NCBI RefSeq assembly: GCF_005116475.1
Contig: NZ_SWBO01000002.1
Coordinates: forward strand, 391,258-455,257
Source of the DNA: Pedobacter cryotolerans
GTDB taxonomy: Bacteria > Bacteroidota > Bacteroidia > Sphingobacteriales > Sphingobacteriaceae
DNA length: 64,000 bases
Direction: 5' to 3'
The position numbers were made by a program, and so were the translations under genes. Positions 23,623 to 32,928 of the stretch are shown one piece after another (the stretch's first letter is position 1; the number at the start of each line of letters is the position of its first letter). Under the pieces are notes generated by a model. The model worked only from the letters and a program-made list of their open reading frames with translations, was not told where the DNA came from and ran no database searches.

Positions 23623-24081
23623 TTATGCTAGTAAAAGCATGTGAATAAAATCCTGAAACTTTTTAATATTTAAGGGTTTTTTCAGCAAATAATCGATACC
23701 AATATCTTTTTTAAGTTCATCCTCAGGGATATCTGTAGTGGAAATTACGATAATTGGTGTATCTATAGAAATTGATTTTATGCGCTTTGAAGCTTCAAAA
23801 CCATCCATTTCTGGCAGGTATAAGTCCATTATCACCAAGTCTGCCTTTTGTTTCTCAAATTTCTCAACAGCATCTAATCCATTAACCGCAATAACCAATT
23901 GAAATTGATAAGGGGCGAGTATTTTTTTAATTACCATGATACTCATTGGCTCATCCTCTACAATAAGGATTTTCTTTTTTACTTCTTCAGGTTTTTTGAA
24001 AGAGAATTTCACAATAGCTTTGTTTGTTAGGGATAGTGTAAATATAAATAATGAAATAGAACTTTTAACATTTCTTTTCAC
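23623..24081 (-). CDS. Stand-alone receiver-domain response regulator
   Basis: A CheY-like receiver occupies residues about 36-152: KKILIVEDEP (acidic pocket), phospho-acceptor Asp in LVIMDLYLP, Thr in VISTTD and Lys in LLKKPL. There is no output domain, so it would act by protein contact or phosphorelay. The first 35 residues (MKRNVKSSIS...) look unlike the family, and there is no other ATG before the receiver. A non-ATG start nearer the KKPEEVKKK segment is possible. No kinase is adjacent. Confidence 0.85.
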   Translation of the reverse strand: MKRNVKSSISLFIFTLSLTNKAIVKFSFKKPEEVKKKILIVEDEPMSIMVIKKILAPYQFQLVIAVNGLDAVEKFEKQKADLVIMDLYLPEMDGFEASKRIKSISIDTPIIVISTTDIPEDELKKDIGIDYLLKKPLNIKKFQDFIHMLLLA

Positions 24082-24283
24082 AATGAAACGAAAGTGATTT
24101 TCACAAATAAGAATAAAAAAGAAATTACCTGTTATTCATAAAATTGCTTTTAGCTCTACATCAGGCATATATTTTTTTTGCCTTTAATTAAACTTAGCTA
24201 TTATTTCTTATAACCAATTCTCAAAATTTTCTTAACAGTTAAAATTGTTACACAAAACAAAGCACATTTAAATATTATAAAGG

Positions 24284-24661
24284 TCAAAAATATTCGCCAT
24301 CTAAATAAAACCATTTTTGCTTATAAACTAAAAAAGTTGATCGTTCATGATGAACTTGCATACTGTTTTGATGTAGATAATAGGCCTTAAATTCAACAAT
24401 GTTATTTTCTGCGGCACAAATTTCTAGTTTAAGCCAACTGTTTGCTTTTGCCCATGCCAGTATGGTTTCTTTTTGATGCAAATGTCTTAAATTAGGATGG
24501 GTTGTTAGCACAATATAATCGGCTAAATGTAAAGCATAAGCACAATACCTCGATCGCATTAAGGCTTCTGGTGTTTTTGCATCAGCCTGCAATTGATGAT
24601 AAGATTTACAGCAATCTACATACTTTAAACCAGAGCAACACCTACATAATTCTGTTTCCAT
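24284..24661 (-). CDS. YchJ/SEC-C motif family protein
   Basis: The UPF0225 (YchJ) family pairs an N-terminal zinc-binding segment, CRCCSGLKYVDCC here, with a cystatin/NTF2-like body. The conserved ALMRSRYCAYAL and HHERSTFLVY segments are present. The role of the family is unknown. I prefer the start at 24661 (METELC): it overlaps the upstream stop by one base (TAATG), a typical coupling signal. The ATG four codons earlier would overlap that gene by 13 nt. The length of 125 residues is in range. Confidence 0.85.
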   Translation of the reverse strand: METELCRCCSGLKYVDCCKSYHQLQADAKTPEALMRSRYCAYALHLADYIVLTTHPNLRHLHQKETILAWAKANSWLKLEICAAENNIVEFKAYYLHQNSMQVHHERSTFLVYKQKWFYLDGEYF

Positions 24662-25110
24662 TAGTGTTTGCAAACTGTTCTTTCAAAAACAAATCTACCT
24701 TTGTCATAATCTACAGGCACACCTTCTTTAAATACACCAGAACCCCATACCATCACAATTTCACCAACTCCCATTATTAATTTATTATCCTTTTTTAAAA
24801 ACGAAACTGGGTTTCGATACCACTTATCTACCTTATTTACTTTAAAATCATAATTCGCATTTAAGGTATCGTTTTTAATATCTCCTTTTATTTCACCTTG
24901 GTACTTCTTTTTACCTCCATAACTCATGGTAAATAATCCCTTAATTTTGCGGTCGCTTGTATCAATAGCTAACCAGGCAGTATCGCCTTTATTTATAGCA
25001 ATATAACAAGTAAATTTTGATGGATCTAGTGGTTCATCTTTACCAAAAAAAACACAACTGCTCGCGGCTATGCTAATCAGTAGCATCAAAAATAATTTTG
25101 CCTGTTTCAT
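24661..25110 (-). CDS. Small lipoprotein, hypothetical
   Basis: A 149-residue lipoprotein (IAASSC, lipid Cys about 19). The mature part alternates short strands (TAWLAIDTSD, GLFTMSYGGKKKYQG, GDIKNDTLNANYDFKV), suggesting a beta-sandwich or lipocalin-like fold of the type often seen in Bacteroidota envelope lipoproteins. No catalytic motif is visible. Its stop and the start of the YchJ-like gene share one base, so the two are co-translated, although a functional link is not obvious. Confidence 0.72.
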   Translation of the reverse strand: MKQAKLFLMLLISIAASSCVFFGKDEPLDPSKFTCYIAINKGDTAWLAIDTSDRKIKGLFTMSYGGKKKYQGEIKGDIKNDTLNANYDFKVNKVDKWYRNPVSFLKKDNKLIMGVGEIVMVWGSGVFKEGVPVDYDKGRFVFERTVCKH

Positions 25111-25262
25111 TTTATAAAATTAGGTTTTCTATCTCAACCCTTAAAATTAATTACAGCATAAATTTTCAAAGCTCACAACTGTTGGAGATCAAAAAAAATA
25201 AATGACTTTTCACAGAAAATGCTTGATGTGACAACATCTATATTTGCTTAAAAATAAAGATA

Positions 25263-26057
25263 ATGTTGCACCACTTAACAAAAATACAAGAAGAAATAGC
25301 ACCTTTAAAAGCGCAAATTGTAAATCATAAGGTTTATGATGTAATTGAAACTATAGCAGACTTGCGCATTTTTATGCAATATCATGTGTACGCCGTATGG
25401 GATTTTATGTCGTTGCTTAAAAGCCTTCAGCTTAATTTAACCTGTGTGCAAACTCCTTGGTTTCCGGTAGGTGATGCCAATACCAGATCATTAATTAATG
25501 AGATTGTAGCTGGAGAAGAATCTGATATTGATGCCAATGGCGATAAAAAAAGTCATTTTGAGATGTATGTTGAGGCGATGTTGCAATGTGGTGCCGATAT
25601 ATCGGGAATTAACAAATTTATTGAAAGCTTAAAAAGCAACGGAGATTTTGCTGCTGCTTATAAAATAGCCCAAACACCTAAAGCTGCACAAGAATTTGTA
25701 AATTTTACTTTCGAAATTATCAATAACAACAAAGCTCACTTACAATCGAGCATTTTTACTTTTGGCAGAGAAGATCTTATACCGAGTATGTTTTTAACGA
25801 TTGTGAATGACCTAAGCAAGAAATTCCCAGCGCAAATTTCTTTATTTAAATATTATTTAGATAGGCATATTGAAGTTGATGGCGACCATCACAGCAACCT
25901 ATCTTTAGAGATGACAGCAATTTTATGTGAGGGCAATGCCGATTATTTACTTACAGCCCAACAGGCAACCCAAATTGCGTTACAAAAAAGAATTGAATTG
26001 TGGGATGGTGCTTACGAAGAGATTATTGCTGTAAGAGCCGAAATTGCTTACAGCTAA
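25263..26057 (+). CDS. DUF3050 family protein (haem-oxygenase-like fold)
   Basis: A 264-residue, all-helical soluble protein of the DUF3050 family. Recognisable blocks are FMQYHVYAVWDFMSLLKSLQ near residue 38, a Glu-rich helix with SHFEMYVEAM near 95, and the conserved YYLDRHIEVDGDHH near 200. The spaced Glu/His/Asp residues recall the haem-oxygenase-like diiron oxidases, to whose fold DUF3050 is assigned as far as I recall. An oxidase role is inference. It is monocistronic, with an AT-rich upstream region. Confidence 0.8.
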   Translation: MLHHLTKIQEEIAPLKAQIVNHKVYDVIETIADLRIFMQYHVYAVWDFMSLLKSLQLNLTCVQTPWFPVGDANTRSLINEIVAGEESDIDANGDKKSHFEMYVEAMLQCGADISGINKFIESLKSNGDFAAAYKIAQTPKAAQEFVNFTFEIINNNKAHLQSSIFTFGREDLIPSMFLTIVNDLSKKFPAQISLFKYYLDRHIEVDGDHHSNLSLEMTAILCEGNADYLLTAQQATQIALQKRIELWDGAYEEIIAVRAEIAYS

Positions 26058-26061
26058 TGTA

Positions 26062-26160
26062 TTAGGGTTTTATTTTATCCTTTTTAAATATAGAATAGAA
26101 AACTAGTAATCCGCCTAAACAAGAAACAATACCACATATCAACGAGGTTCTATCATCCAT
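26062..26160 (-). CDS. Possible 32-residue membrane protein
   Basis: ATG at 26158-26160 and TAA at 26062-26064 bound a 32-residue product. It starts MDDRTSLICGIV, continues through a single hydrophobic span of about 20 residues with two cysteines, and ends in a basic tail KKDKIKP. A hydrophobic span with the positive-inside pattern is unlikely by chance in this AT-rich gap. It is small and has no known homologue to me. Confidence 0.4.
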   Translation of the reverse strand: MDDRTSLICGIVSCLGGLLVFYSIFKKDKIKP

Positions 26161-26301
26161 AACAAACAGTTAAAAAAGGTCGGCATAAATTAGTCGACCT
26201 TTAATGTTAACGAAAAATGAACAATAGCCTGCGCTAATAACTCGTTTTATTCCTTCAGGCTCTGCTTATTGTTAAAGATTGCTAGATTTAAAAATTTAGG
26301 C

Positions 26302-26334
26302 AAAAAAAAAACATCCGCCTTATTAGACGGATGC
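26302..26334 (-). terminator. Terminator of the cold shock gene
   Basis: CATCCGCC (26312-26319) pairs with GACGGATG (26326-26333) with one G-U pair. A run of ten T follows on the minus strand. It lies 26 nt past the cold shock gene stop. Confidence 0.85.
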
Positions 26335-26359
26335 TTCTCAATTTATGAAGGATAATCTC

Positions 26360-26551
26360 TTAGTCTATCTTAACATTAACTGCGTTAAGGCCTTTTTTGC
26401 CTTGCTCGATATCATAACTAACTGAATCATTCTCACGAATTTGATCAATTAAGCCTGATACATGGACAAAAATTTCGCTATCACCATTTGCTGGTACGAT
26501 AAATCCAAAACCTTTTGTCTCATTGAAAAATTTTACTGTTCCTTGTTGCAT
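26360..26551 (-). CDS. Cold shock domain protein
   Basis: A 63-residue CspA-type OB fold that binds single-stranded RNA/DNA and acts as an RNA chaperone. Both ribonucleoprotein motifs are present: KGFGFI (RNP1, about 13-18) and IFVHVS (RNP2, about 27-32). The leader MQQGTVKFFNETK is typical of Bacteroidota members. The upstream 100 nt are gene-free and could form a regulatory 5' UTR, as in other csp genes. It is followed by its own terminator. Confidence 0.96.
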   Translation of the reverse strand: MQQGTVKFFNETKGFGFIVPANGDSEIFVHVSGLIDQIRENDSVSYDIEQGKKGLNAVNVKID

Positions 26552-26644
26552 TATATTGTAATTAATTAAGTTGTAAAGGTAAATTAAATAATTGAGAATA
26601 ACGAATTGTTGCTAAAATAGATAGGATTGCTACGCTGAAAGTGA

Positions 26645-27691
26645 TTATGTAGCTGCATTTATTTTTTCATTGGCTAATTCCAAATCTTCCCTATCAGCTT
26701 CGGGTTCTTCGTTTAATTCATCAGCTGGCGGATCAAATTGTAAGTTTACACACATCGGAAAATGATCCGATCCGCAGCTTTGCATTCTATTTATTCCTGT
26801 TAAGGTAAAATTAGCAGAGCAGAAAATATGATCTAATGGAAAACGCAAGAAAAAATATTTGGCATTAAAACTATTGAAAAACCCTCTACCCCTTCTCGGA
26901 TCTAATAATCCACTTACTTTACCAAATAGCTGTGTAGTATAACTCCAAGCTACATCATTCAAATCGCCCATTACAATTACAGGAAGCTTACATTCTTTCG
27001 CCTTTTTTGCCACCATTAATATTTCTTTATCTCGCTCAGTTGAGCGTGGATTTTCTTGTGGAACAGGTGGTTGTGGATGTAAACAATATAATTTAACCCA
27101 TTGTCCGGATCTCAATTGAACATCAACTTCAATTGATGGGATATCTTCTTCAACTAAGTAGTTGATGCTCCCATCTTTCAATTCCAATTTAGAATAAAAT
27201 ATCATTCCATAAGTATTCTCCAAAGGGATTTTTAATTGATGCGGATAACGTTCACCAATTACATCTATTTGCTGTTGCCACCATAAATTGGTTTCTACCA
27301 TCAAAATCACATCAGCATCACATTCTGTTATCAAATTAAGGTAAGCTTTACTGTTCTTATTATCTTGATAAACATTGGCAATAAGCAAGGAAATATTTTT
27401 ATCCCCACTGGGAAACCTACTTTTTATAATTTGTTGCTTACCAAACCTGGTAAATGGAAACACTTGATAAATAAGGTAGGCTAAATTTAGGGTTAATAAT
27501 ACGATGAATACCCAATTTGTTGTAGTATGGGCATAAAAGATTAAACCTGCAGCCAACAGCAATACATTAAGTGTAAGTTTTTGTAAACGCGGATATTCGA
27601 ATACGCGAAAAACCCACGAATCATGCCTAATTAAGGGCACTAGGGTAGCTATTATGAGTAGAGCAGTTGCAAAACAGTAACTATAATACAT
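26645..27691 (-). CDS. Membrane-anchored endonuclease/exonuclease/phosphatase family protein
   Basis: A 348-residue protein. Three hydrophobic segments in the first 85 residues anchor an EEP domain (about 100-320) with MGDLNDVAW (metal/catalytic Asp-Asn pair) and SDHFPMCV (catalytic His in SDH). The N-terminal ANVYQDN matches the first EEP motif. Family members cleave phosphodiesters in nucleic acids or lipids; anchored forms in Bacteroidota have no assigned substrate. The antiporter gene ends 10 nt upstream, so the two form an operon. Confidence 0.87.
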   Translation of the reverse strand: MYYSYCFATALLIIATLVPLIRHDSWVFRVFEYPRLQKLTLNVLLLAAGLIFYAHTTTNWVFIVLLTLNLAYLIYQVFPFTRFGKQQIIKSRFPSGDKNISLLIANVYQDNKNSKAYLNLITECDADVILMVETNLWWQQQIDVIGERYPHQLKIPLENTYGMIFYSKLELKDGSINYLVEEDIPSIEVDVQLRSGQWVKLYCLHPQPPVPQENPRSTERDKEILMVAKKAKECKLPVIVMGDLNDVAWSYTTQLFGKVSGLLDPRRGRGFFNSFNAKYFFLRFPLDHIFCSANFTLTGINRMQSCGSDHFPMCVNLQFDPPADELNEEPEADREDLELANEKINAAT

Positions 27692-27701
27692 TTATTTAAA
27701 A

Positions 27702-28940
27702 TTATTTTTCTGACCTTGTTTCAACCTTCAAGTATTTTAAAATTCTATCGGCGGTTGCACCATGTATAAATATTGATATTAAAATAGTAAAGGCAACAAT
27801 GGCCCATAATTCCTTTTCTTGCGTAAAGGTAGTGGTTACCAGAGCGAAAGATAAATAAAAAATTGAACCCATACCTCTAATTCCAAAAAAGCCTATTGCA
27901 ATTTTATCTTTGAATGAAATTTTTCTTCCCAATAAAGAGATGTAGGCAGACAAAGGTCTAATAATCAGCACAAAAACAAAACAGAATATCACCATTTTAA
28001 TATCGAGTACTTCCAATATTCCACTTACTATTGCCCCTCCAAAAAATAGCAGTAATACAGCCAATAACAAACGTTCAATTTGTTCTGTAAAATCATGTAA
28101 CTCTAAATGAAAATCGTGCTCTTTCTCTGAATGCCTAAGTACTAAGGCACTTACAAAAACAGCAATAAATCCATATCCATGTGCAATTTCGGTGATGGCG
28201 TAAACACACAAGGTTAATGATATGGCCAAAAAACCTTGCGTTGGCTTTAGTACTTTGTATTTTTTTGACAGTTTAAAAATCAAAAAACCTACGGCTTTGC
28301 CAGCTAAATAACCAATTAAACCACCGGTAATGATTTTATAAATTAAATGATAGCCGATCCAATTGAGGATACTTGCCTCTTTTTGCTGGGCTATTAATGA
28401 AAATGTAATGGCTAACCAAACAAATGGAAAGGCCATTCCATCATTTAATCCAGCTTCTGAAGTTAGCGAAAACTTGGTTTCTGATTTTGTTTGATCGTTT
28501 GGCGGACCAACCTGTACATCTGAGGCTAAAACCGGATCTGTTGGAGCCAGCACCGCACCCAATAAAATTGCACTTGGTAATGTGAGCGAAAGAAAGCCAA
28601 GGCCCAATAAAAAACAGGCTGCAATACAAAGCAGCATTGCAAAAGAAATTAACCTTAGCGGTGTATTCCATTTTTTAAAAGAAAAATCGCGGTCTATTTT
28701 GATGCCTGTACCCATTAAAGAAATAATAACAATGAGTTCGGTAAGATGTAAGGTAAGCTCTGGATTTGAACTTGGCAATGGAGAGGGTAATGCCGATCCA
28801 AAAATAGCATATAAAACAACTCCAATAATTACATAAATAATAGAATACGAAATGCCAATTTTTTTAGAAACGGCAGGCATAAATACCATGAGAAGCGTAG
28901 ATAACCCGATAAGTAAAATAATGGAAATATATGATGTCAT
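27702..28940 (-). CDS. Cation/proton antiporter, CPA1-type
   Basis: A 412-residue membrane protein with about twelve hydrophobic helices. It would exchange Na+ or K+ for H+ across the inner membrane. Typical features are GAVLAPTDPVLASDVQ (about 127-142, with the TDP motif of monovalent cation antiporters), SEAGLNDGMAFPF (about 164-176, with the ion-binding ND pair) and GFFGIRGMGSIFYLSF near 352. No C-terminal regulatory domain is present. It is followed after 10 nt by the EEP-family gene. Confidence 0.92.
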   Translation of the reverse strand: MTSYISIILLIGLSTLLMVFMPAVSKKIGISYSIIYVIIGVVLYAIFGSALPSPLPSSNPELTLHLTELIVIISLMGTGIKIDRDFSFKKWNTPLRLISFAMLLCIAACFLLGLGFLSLTLPSAILLGAVLAPTDPVLASDVQVGPPNDQTKSETKFSLTSEAGLNDGMAFPFVWLAITFSLIAQQKEASILNWIGYHLIYKIITGGLIGYLAGKAVGFLIFKLSKKYKVLKPTQGFLAISLTLCVYAITEIAHGYGFIAVFVSALVLRHSEKEHDFHLELHDFTEQIERLLLAVLLLFFGGAIVSGILEVLDIKMVIFCFVFVLIIRPLSAYISLLGRKISFKDKIAIGFFGIRGMGSIFYLSFALVTTTFTQEKELWAIVAFTILISIFIHGATADRILKYLKVETRSEK

Positions 28941-29020
28941 TAAATGCTAGCTAACTGAGATGAATTGTTTGATGATAACAAACCAAAGCGAGCTATGTTC
29001 TTTCGTAAGAAAATAAAATA

Positions 29021-31003
29021 TCAATTAACTGGTAAGGTGAAACAAAAGGTTGAGCCTTTGCCCAGTTCGCTTTCTGCCCAAATTTTACCGCTATGCCTAT
29101 TGATTACTTCTGAGCTGAGATACAAGCCTATACCAAACCCAGAAATCTGACTTTTACTTTCAACGCGGTAGTAACGATCGAACAAATGTTCGATGTGCTC
29201 GTTAGAAATACCTATTCCTTCATCGATAACACAGATTTTAACTTCTTTTTCAGTTGTTTCGCAGGTTACTTTTACCAGTTTGGCATGAGGCGAATATTTT
29301 ACCGCATTGCTTAGTAAATTACTTAGTACACTGCCTATTTTTAATCGATCGGCAAATAAATTTACTGAACAAGATTGATTGAGCTCAATTATATGCGTAG
29401 AATCAATCATCCTCGATTCATTAACTATTTCGGTAATCAATTCATCTAATTTGAAATCAGTTTTATCTAAAACAACTTTCCCCGATTCGAGCCTAGAAAG
29501 ATCTAAAAAGCCATTGATCATTTCATTCATTCGCTGCAATTGCCTTACGGCAGAACCAGTAATATCTGCAATAGAGGTATTCCCCTCCTTTTTGGCCAAA
29601 CGTTGTACCAATTGTATGTAACCGTTAATTGAGGTAAGTGGCGTTTTTAATTCGTGACTAACAATACCAATAAAATCATTTTTACGCTGCTCGTCTTTTT
29701 TTGCTTGCGTAACATCCATCACAAAGCCCGAAAATAAAGTCTCTCCATTAACCTTGTTAATTTTACCGAACGAGCGTAACCAAATTATCTCTCCATCGTT
29801 AAATCTTTGCTGCGTAAAGGTTACATCATACATACCACCTTCATGAATTGCCTTCTCAATTTCTTTGGTTAAAGGCTCTCTAAATTCATCAGAAACTTGC
29901 CCCATGGCATCCTCAAAAGTCATTTCGGTATCCTTGTCGTAACCATACATACGAGCTAATGCAGCATTATAACGTAGTTTTTTAGTTGTTGGATGAATGA
30001 GCCACGAACCCAGATTGGAAGCATCAATTGCCATGTCCATCATCTCTTGAGTGCGCTGTAAGGCTAACCTTGCTTCTACCTGAGTGGTAACATCTGTTAC
30101 AACCTGCAAAACGCCTTTATTTTCACCTTTGGCACCTTTAATCGTTTTACATACAAAATTATAATAGCCATCTCTTAACTCGCCATTGCGCATTACCATG
30201 GCCCTGGTTTCTTGTGCAGCATAAGGAATTCCAGTGATCAAAACATTTCTAATAATGTCTTCAAAAGGCTGACCATCTAATTCTGGTAATGCTCTTGATA
30301 ATGGCAATCCTAAAACATTTTTATCTTTACCCCATATCGCAAGCATCTCTGCATTCACAATATCAACTTTCAAATCTAAGCCATCAAAAACAGCAATAGC
30401 AAAAGGTGCCTGCTCAACTAATCTTTTAAACTGCTCGGCATTTTCTAAAGCTTCTTTAGAGATTAATTGAACTTGAGATTCGAGTTCGAATTTTTCTGAA
30501 GTGAGAATTAAATTATTAGCCTGCTCCTCTTCTAATGCCTTGGCATTTTTAATTGCCTCATCTATTAGTTTTTGATTTTGTACGCGTTCGGTTACATCTA
30601 CCGCCGAATTTATGATGCAATACACTTCATTGTTTTCATTTTTCATTGGTCTGTACTCAAAATCGAAATAAAAAGTACTCAGTTTTCCATCAACCAACAA
30701 ATCTGCAGGCGTAGATGTACCTTCGTGGGTAAAACCTTCTCTCCAAACTTTAGCTAACAATTCGCCGAAAGGTTGACCATCTAATTCTGGCAATGCTTGG
30801 TGTAATAACAAACCTACTATTGAGCGGTCTTTACCCCAAACATTTAACATGGCATCATTTGCAAATTGGATAGATGCTTGTTCACCCACATAAATAGCCG
30901 TAGGTGTTTTACTGGTATTTAATACATCAATAAGTTGCTGCTGATTTAATAATGGGACTTGCTGATGGATCATTTTTTTGCCTAATATATGAATGGATAA
31001 CAT
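29021..31003 (-). CDS. Cytosolic PAS-domain sensor histidine kinase
   Basis: A 660-residue kinase without membrane segments. PAS domains lie at about 25-140, 190-310 and 320-435. The first two share the block ALPELDGQPF, pointing to an internal duplication. A HisKA dimerisation helix follows, with phospho-acceptor His450 in VSHELKTPL, then a HATPase domain with LLSNAVKYSP (N box), DEGIGIS (G1) and FGIGLYLS (G2). ATG 30973 (MIHQQ) is an alternative start. A stand-alone receiver gene begins 178 bp away in the opposite direction and is the likely partner. The signal is probably cytosolic (redox, oxygen or ligand). Confidence 0.92.
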   Translation of the reverse strand: MLSIHILGKKMIHQQVPLLNQQQLIDVLNTSKTPTAIYVGEQASIQFANDAMLNVWGKDRSIVGLLLHQALPELDGQPFGELLAKVWREGFTHEGTSTPADLLVDGKLSTFYFDFEYRPMKNENNEVYCIINSAVDVTERVQNQKLIDEAIKNAKALEEEQANNLILTSEKFELESQVQLISKEALENAEQFKRLVEQAPFAIAVFDGLDLKVDIVNAEMLAIWGKDKNVLGLPLSRALPELDGQPFEDIIRNVLITGIPYAAQETRAMVMRNGELRDGYYNFVCKTIKGAKGENKGVLQVVTDVTTQVEARLALQRTQEMMDMAIDASNLGSWLIHPTTKKLRYNAALARMYGYDKDTEMTFEDAMGQVSDEFREPLTKEIEKAIHEGGMYDVTFTQQRFNDGEIIWLRSFGKINKVNGETLFSGFVMDVTQAKKDEQRKNDFIGIVSHELKTPLTSINGYIQLVQRLAKKEGNTSIADITGSAVRQLQRMNEMINGFLDLSRLESGKVVLDKTDFKLDELITEIVNESRMIDSTHIIELNQSCSVNLFADRLKIGSVLSNLLSNAVKYSPHAKLVKVTCETTEKEVKICVIDEGIGISNEHIEHLFDRYYRVESKSQISGFGIGLYLSSEVINRHSGKIWAESELGKGSTFCFTLPVN

Positions 31004-31181
31004 TAGATGAATGGAATTTGTTTGGTGAAAACAATTTCAAAACTCAGTAAATACGCTTTTTAAAGCTCAAATTGGTCACATTTTTAGCAAGTAGGTGGAT
31101 AACTTATGTAAAGTGGATAATTTACCTAAACTTCTGTAAATCAATTACGTTTTGTAGTTGAACCTTAAAATAACATGAGTT

Positions 31182-31544
31182 ATGAAAAAATGCATATATG
31201 TGGTAGAGGACAATGCGGCTATTAGAGAAATGATCTCATTTTTAATTACGGAAGAAGATTATGAGGTTAGGGCCTGCCAAAATGGGCGTGATTTTTGGCA
31301 AGAAATGCAACATCAACAACCTGATTTGGTGGTATTAGATGTGATGTTACCAGATGCTAACGGAATTGAAATTTGCGCTAAACTGAAACAAAATGCAAAA
31401 ACCTATCATATTCCAATCATGATGATGTCTGCAGGAAATACTTTAAACCAAGTAAAATCTAAATGTAGTGCCGAAGATTTTATCAATAAACCTTTTGATA
31501 TTAATGATTTTGTAAACCGGGTAGAGCGATACGCACCCATGTAA
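31182..31544 (+). CDS. Stand-alone receiver-domain response regulator
   Basis: A 120-residue receiver: IYVVEDNAAIREM (acidic pocket), phospho-acceptor Asp in LVVLDVMLPDANG, Ser in MMSAGN and Lys in INKPFD. There is no output domain. It is divergent from the PAS kinase at 29021-31003, and the shared intergenic region is AT-rich. It closely resembles the receiver at 35095-35475 (MLPDxNGIxxCxxLK, then NKPFDI/PKPFDI), so the two kinase/receiver loci are related by duplication. It probably relays phosphate or binds a target protein. Confidence 0.9.
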   Translation: MKKCIYVVEDNAAIREMISFLITEEDYEVRACQNGRDFWQEMQHQQPDLVVLDVMLPDANGIEICAKLKQNAKTYHIPIMMMSAGNTLNQVKSKCSAEDFINKPFDINDFVNRVERYAPM

Positions 31545-31598
31545 TTGGTTTTTATTTAAACCATCTACCTAAAATAAATGTTAATAAAAGAAAACCTT

Positions 31599-31778
31599 AT
31601 GGAAAATTCGCAAAAAGATAAGCAGAACGAACAAGAAGAGGCTGCAAAAGTTAACACAGCCAAAACCAAAAATAACCAATACACTGCCGAAGAGAAAAAA
31701 TTTGCCGATGGCGAAGGCACAAAACTAGATAAAGCTATTGACAGCGATGCCGCAAACCCAGCAACAAGGGGCGATTAA
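31599..31778 (+). CDS. Small charged, disordered protein
   Basis: About 59 residues from the ATG at 31599 (MENSQKDKQN...); an upstream in-frame ATG at 31578 would add seven residues. It is almost free of hydrophobic residues and rich in Lys, Glu, Asn, Asp and Ala, so it should be intrinsically disordered. The style matches the protein at 37287-37592, which also lies beside a PAS kinase. Comparable Sphingobacteriaceae proteins are unannotated. A stress-protectant role is a guess. Confidence 0.6.
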   Translation: MENSQKDKQNEQEEAAKVNTAKTKNNQYTAEEKKFADGEGTKLDKAIDSDAANPATRGD

Positions 31779-31782
31779 TTGT

Positions 31783-32466
31783 TTATTTTATCAAACCAAG
31801 CTGAGTTGCAGCTTTTTTATTTAAAACGGAGATTTTTAAAGGGATAGCCATCAAAGGCTGATCGGCTTTATTTTTAGTTGTTGATGCAATTTGATCTAGC
31901 ACTTCCCAACCTATTACCAACTGCCCAAAAATGGTATAATTTTGGTCTAAATGTGGCACGCCTCCAGTTTCTTTATATATTTTTCTAGCTTGTTCGCTAA
32001 ACTTAAATCCTTTACCCAATCTTTTTTCTACAGCATCTAGCTGGATATCCGTATACTTCTTTCCATCAACTACATAAAATTGTCCAGGAAAAGATTTCTT
32101 TTCTTTATTATCGTCTCTACCAGCGGCTAAAGCACCTTTTTGATGAATTAAATTAGCGTGAAATTCTGGCGCTAGGTATTTTACAGCAGAAGAATCTTTC
32201 TTTAACATTTCGGCATAGGCCGAATCGGTTTCACCTCCTTGTATCACAAAACCTTTAATCACTCTGTTAAATGTATAGGCATTAAAATAACCCTTTTTAG
32301 CTAAGCGGATAAAATGCTGACTGTGTTTGGGAGTTTCTTTCGCCAAACTGAAAATCATCGCACCTAAATTGGTTTCAATTTTAACGTAGGTATTCGCTTT
32401 TTGAGCATTGGTTATACCGATAAATATGAATATACAACCTAATAGAAGTGTCAATTTTTTCATCAT
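31783..32466 (-). CDS. Cyclophilin-type peptidyl-prolyl isomerase, exported
   Basis: A 227-residue protein with a Sec signal peptide (cleavage near TNAQ, residue 21). The cyclophilin domain has FNRVIKGFVIQGGE (active-site Arg and Gln) and YTIFGQLVIGWEVLDQIA. It catalyses cis/trans isomerisation at prolines during folding in the periplasm. An extra segment (GQFYVVDGKKYTDIQLDAVE, about 125-150) expands the usual core. Its start lies 2 nt after the HopJ-family stop, so the two are co-transcribed. Confidence 0.92.
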   Translation of the reverse strand: MMKKLTLLLGCIFIFIGITNAQKANTYVKIETNLGAMIFSLAKETPKHSQHFIRLAKKGYFNAYTFNRVIKGFVIQGGETDSAYAEMLKKDSSAVKYLAPEFHANLIHQKGALAAGRDDNKEKKSFPGQFYVVDGKKYTDIQLDAVEKRLGKGFKFSEQARKIYKETGGVPHLDQNYTIFGQLVIGWEVLDQIASTTKNKADQPLMAIPLKISVLNKKAATQLGLIK

Positions 32467-32468
32467 CG

Positions 32469-32804
32469 TTAACTTAGTGGCTTTCCTTCAAAACTTATTC
32501 CTGCCCAACCATGTTGCATAAATTGTCTAATGTTTTGATGATTTGTGCCTTTTGGATCTGCTAAAACAGCTTGGTAATGTTCGGCAAATAAAAGTAAGGT
32601 TTCAGCCTCGCTTAAATTGTGAAGTTTTGCATAAGTAAACACCTTAGCACTGCCTTGGTTCTCATTAGCCTCGTTGTAAACATCCCCGTTTTTAAATGCA
32701 GTTGGCTGATGTGTATATTCTTTTTCAATCTGTTCTATTACAGAAGTAAATGATACAGTGGCTGATTTTAAATCATTTAACAAATTAGTAAGGGTAGTGT
32801 TCAT
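32469..32804 (-). CDS. HopJ family protein
   Basis: A 111-residue soluble protein with the HopJ family pattern: a helical N-terminus, then YTHQPTAFKNGDVYNEANEN and GSAKVFTYAKLHNLSEAETL, ending GWAGISFEGKPL. The family is named after a Pseudomonas type III effector, but most members, including this one, occur in organisms without such a system and have no known role. It is upstream of, and coupled to, the exported cyclophilin gene (2 nt gap). Confidence 0.85.
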   Translation of the reverse strand: MNTTLTNLLNDLKSATVSFTSVIEQIEKEYTHQPTAFKNGDVYNEANENQGSAKVFTYAKLHNLSEAETLLLFAEHYQAVLADPKGTNHQNIRQFMQHGWAGISFEGKPLS

Positions 32805-32928
32805 TTGTATTTATTTTAGGCTGAAAGTAGAATTAAATGTTGGATTTTAAAAATGGTTATTTCAATTTTTGAGGTTGATGAAATTAAAACGAAAGGTTGT
32901 ATGGCTATATTATTGTACCATTAAACTT

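Noticed and set aside
32469..32804. Type III effector function for the HopJ protein
   Set aside because: The family name comes from a plant pathogen; no secretion system or virulence context is visible here.
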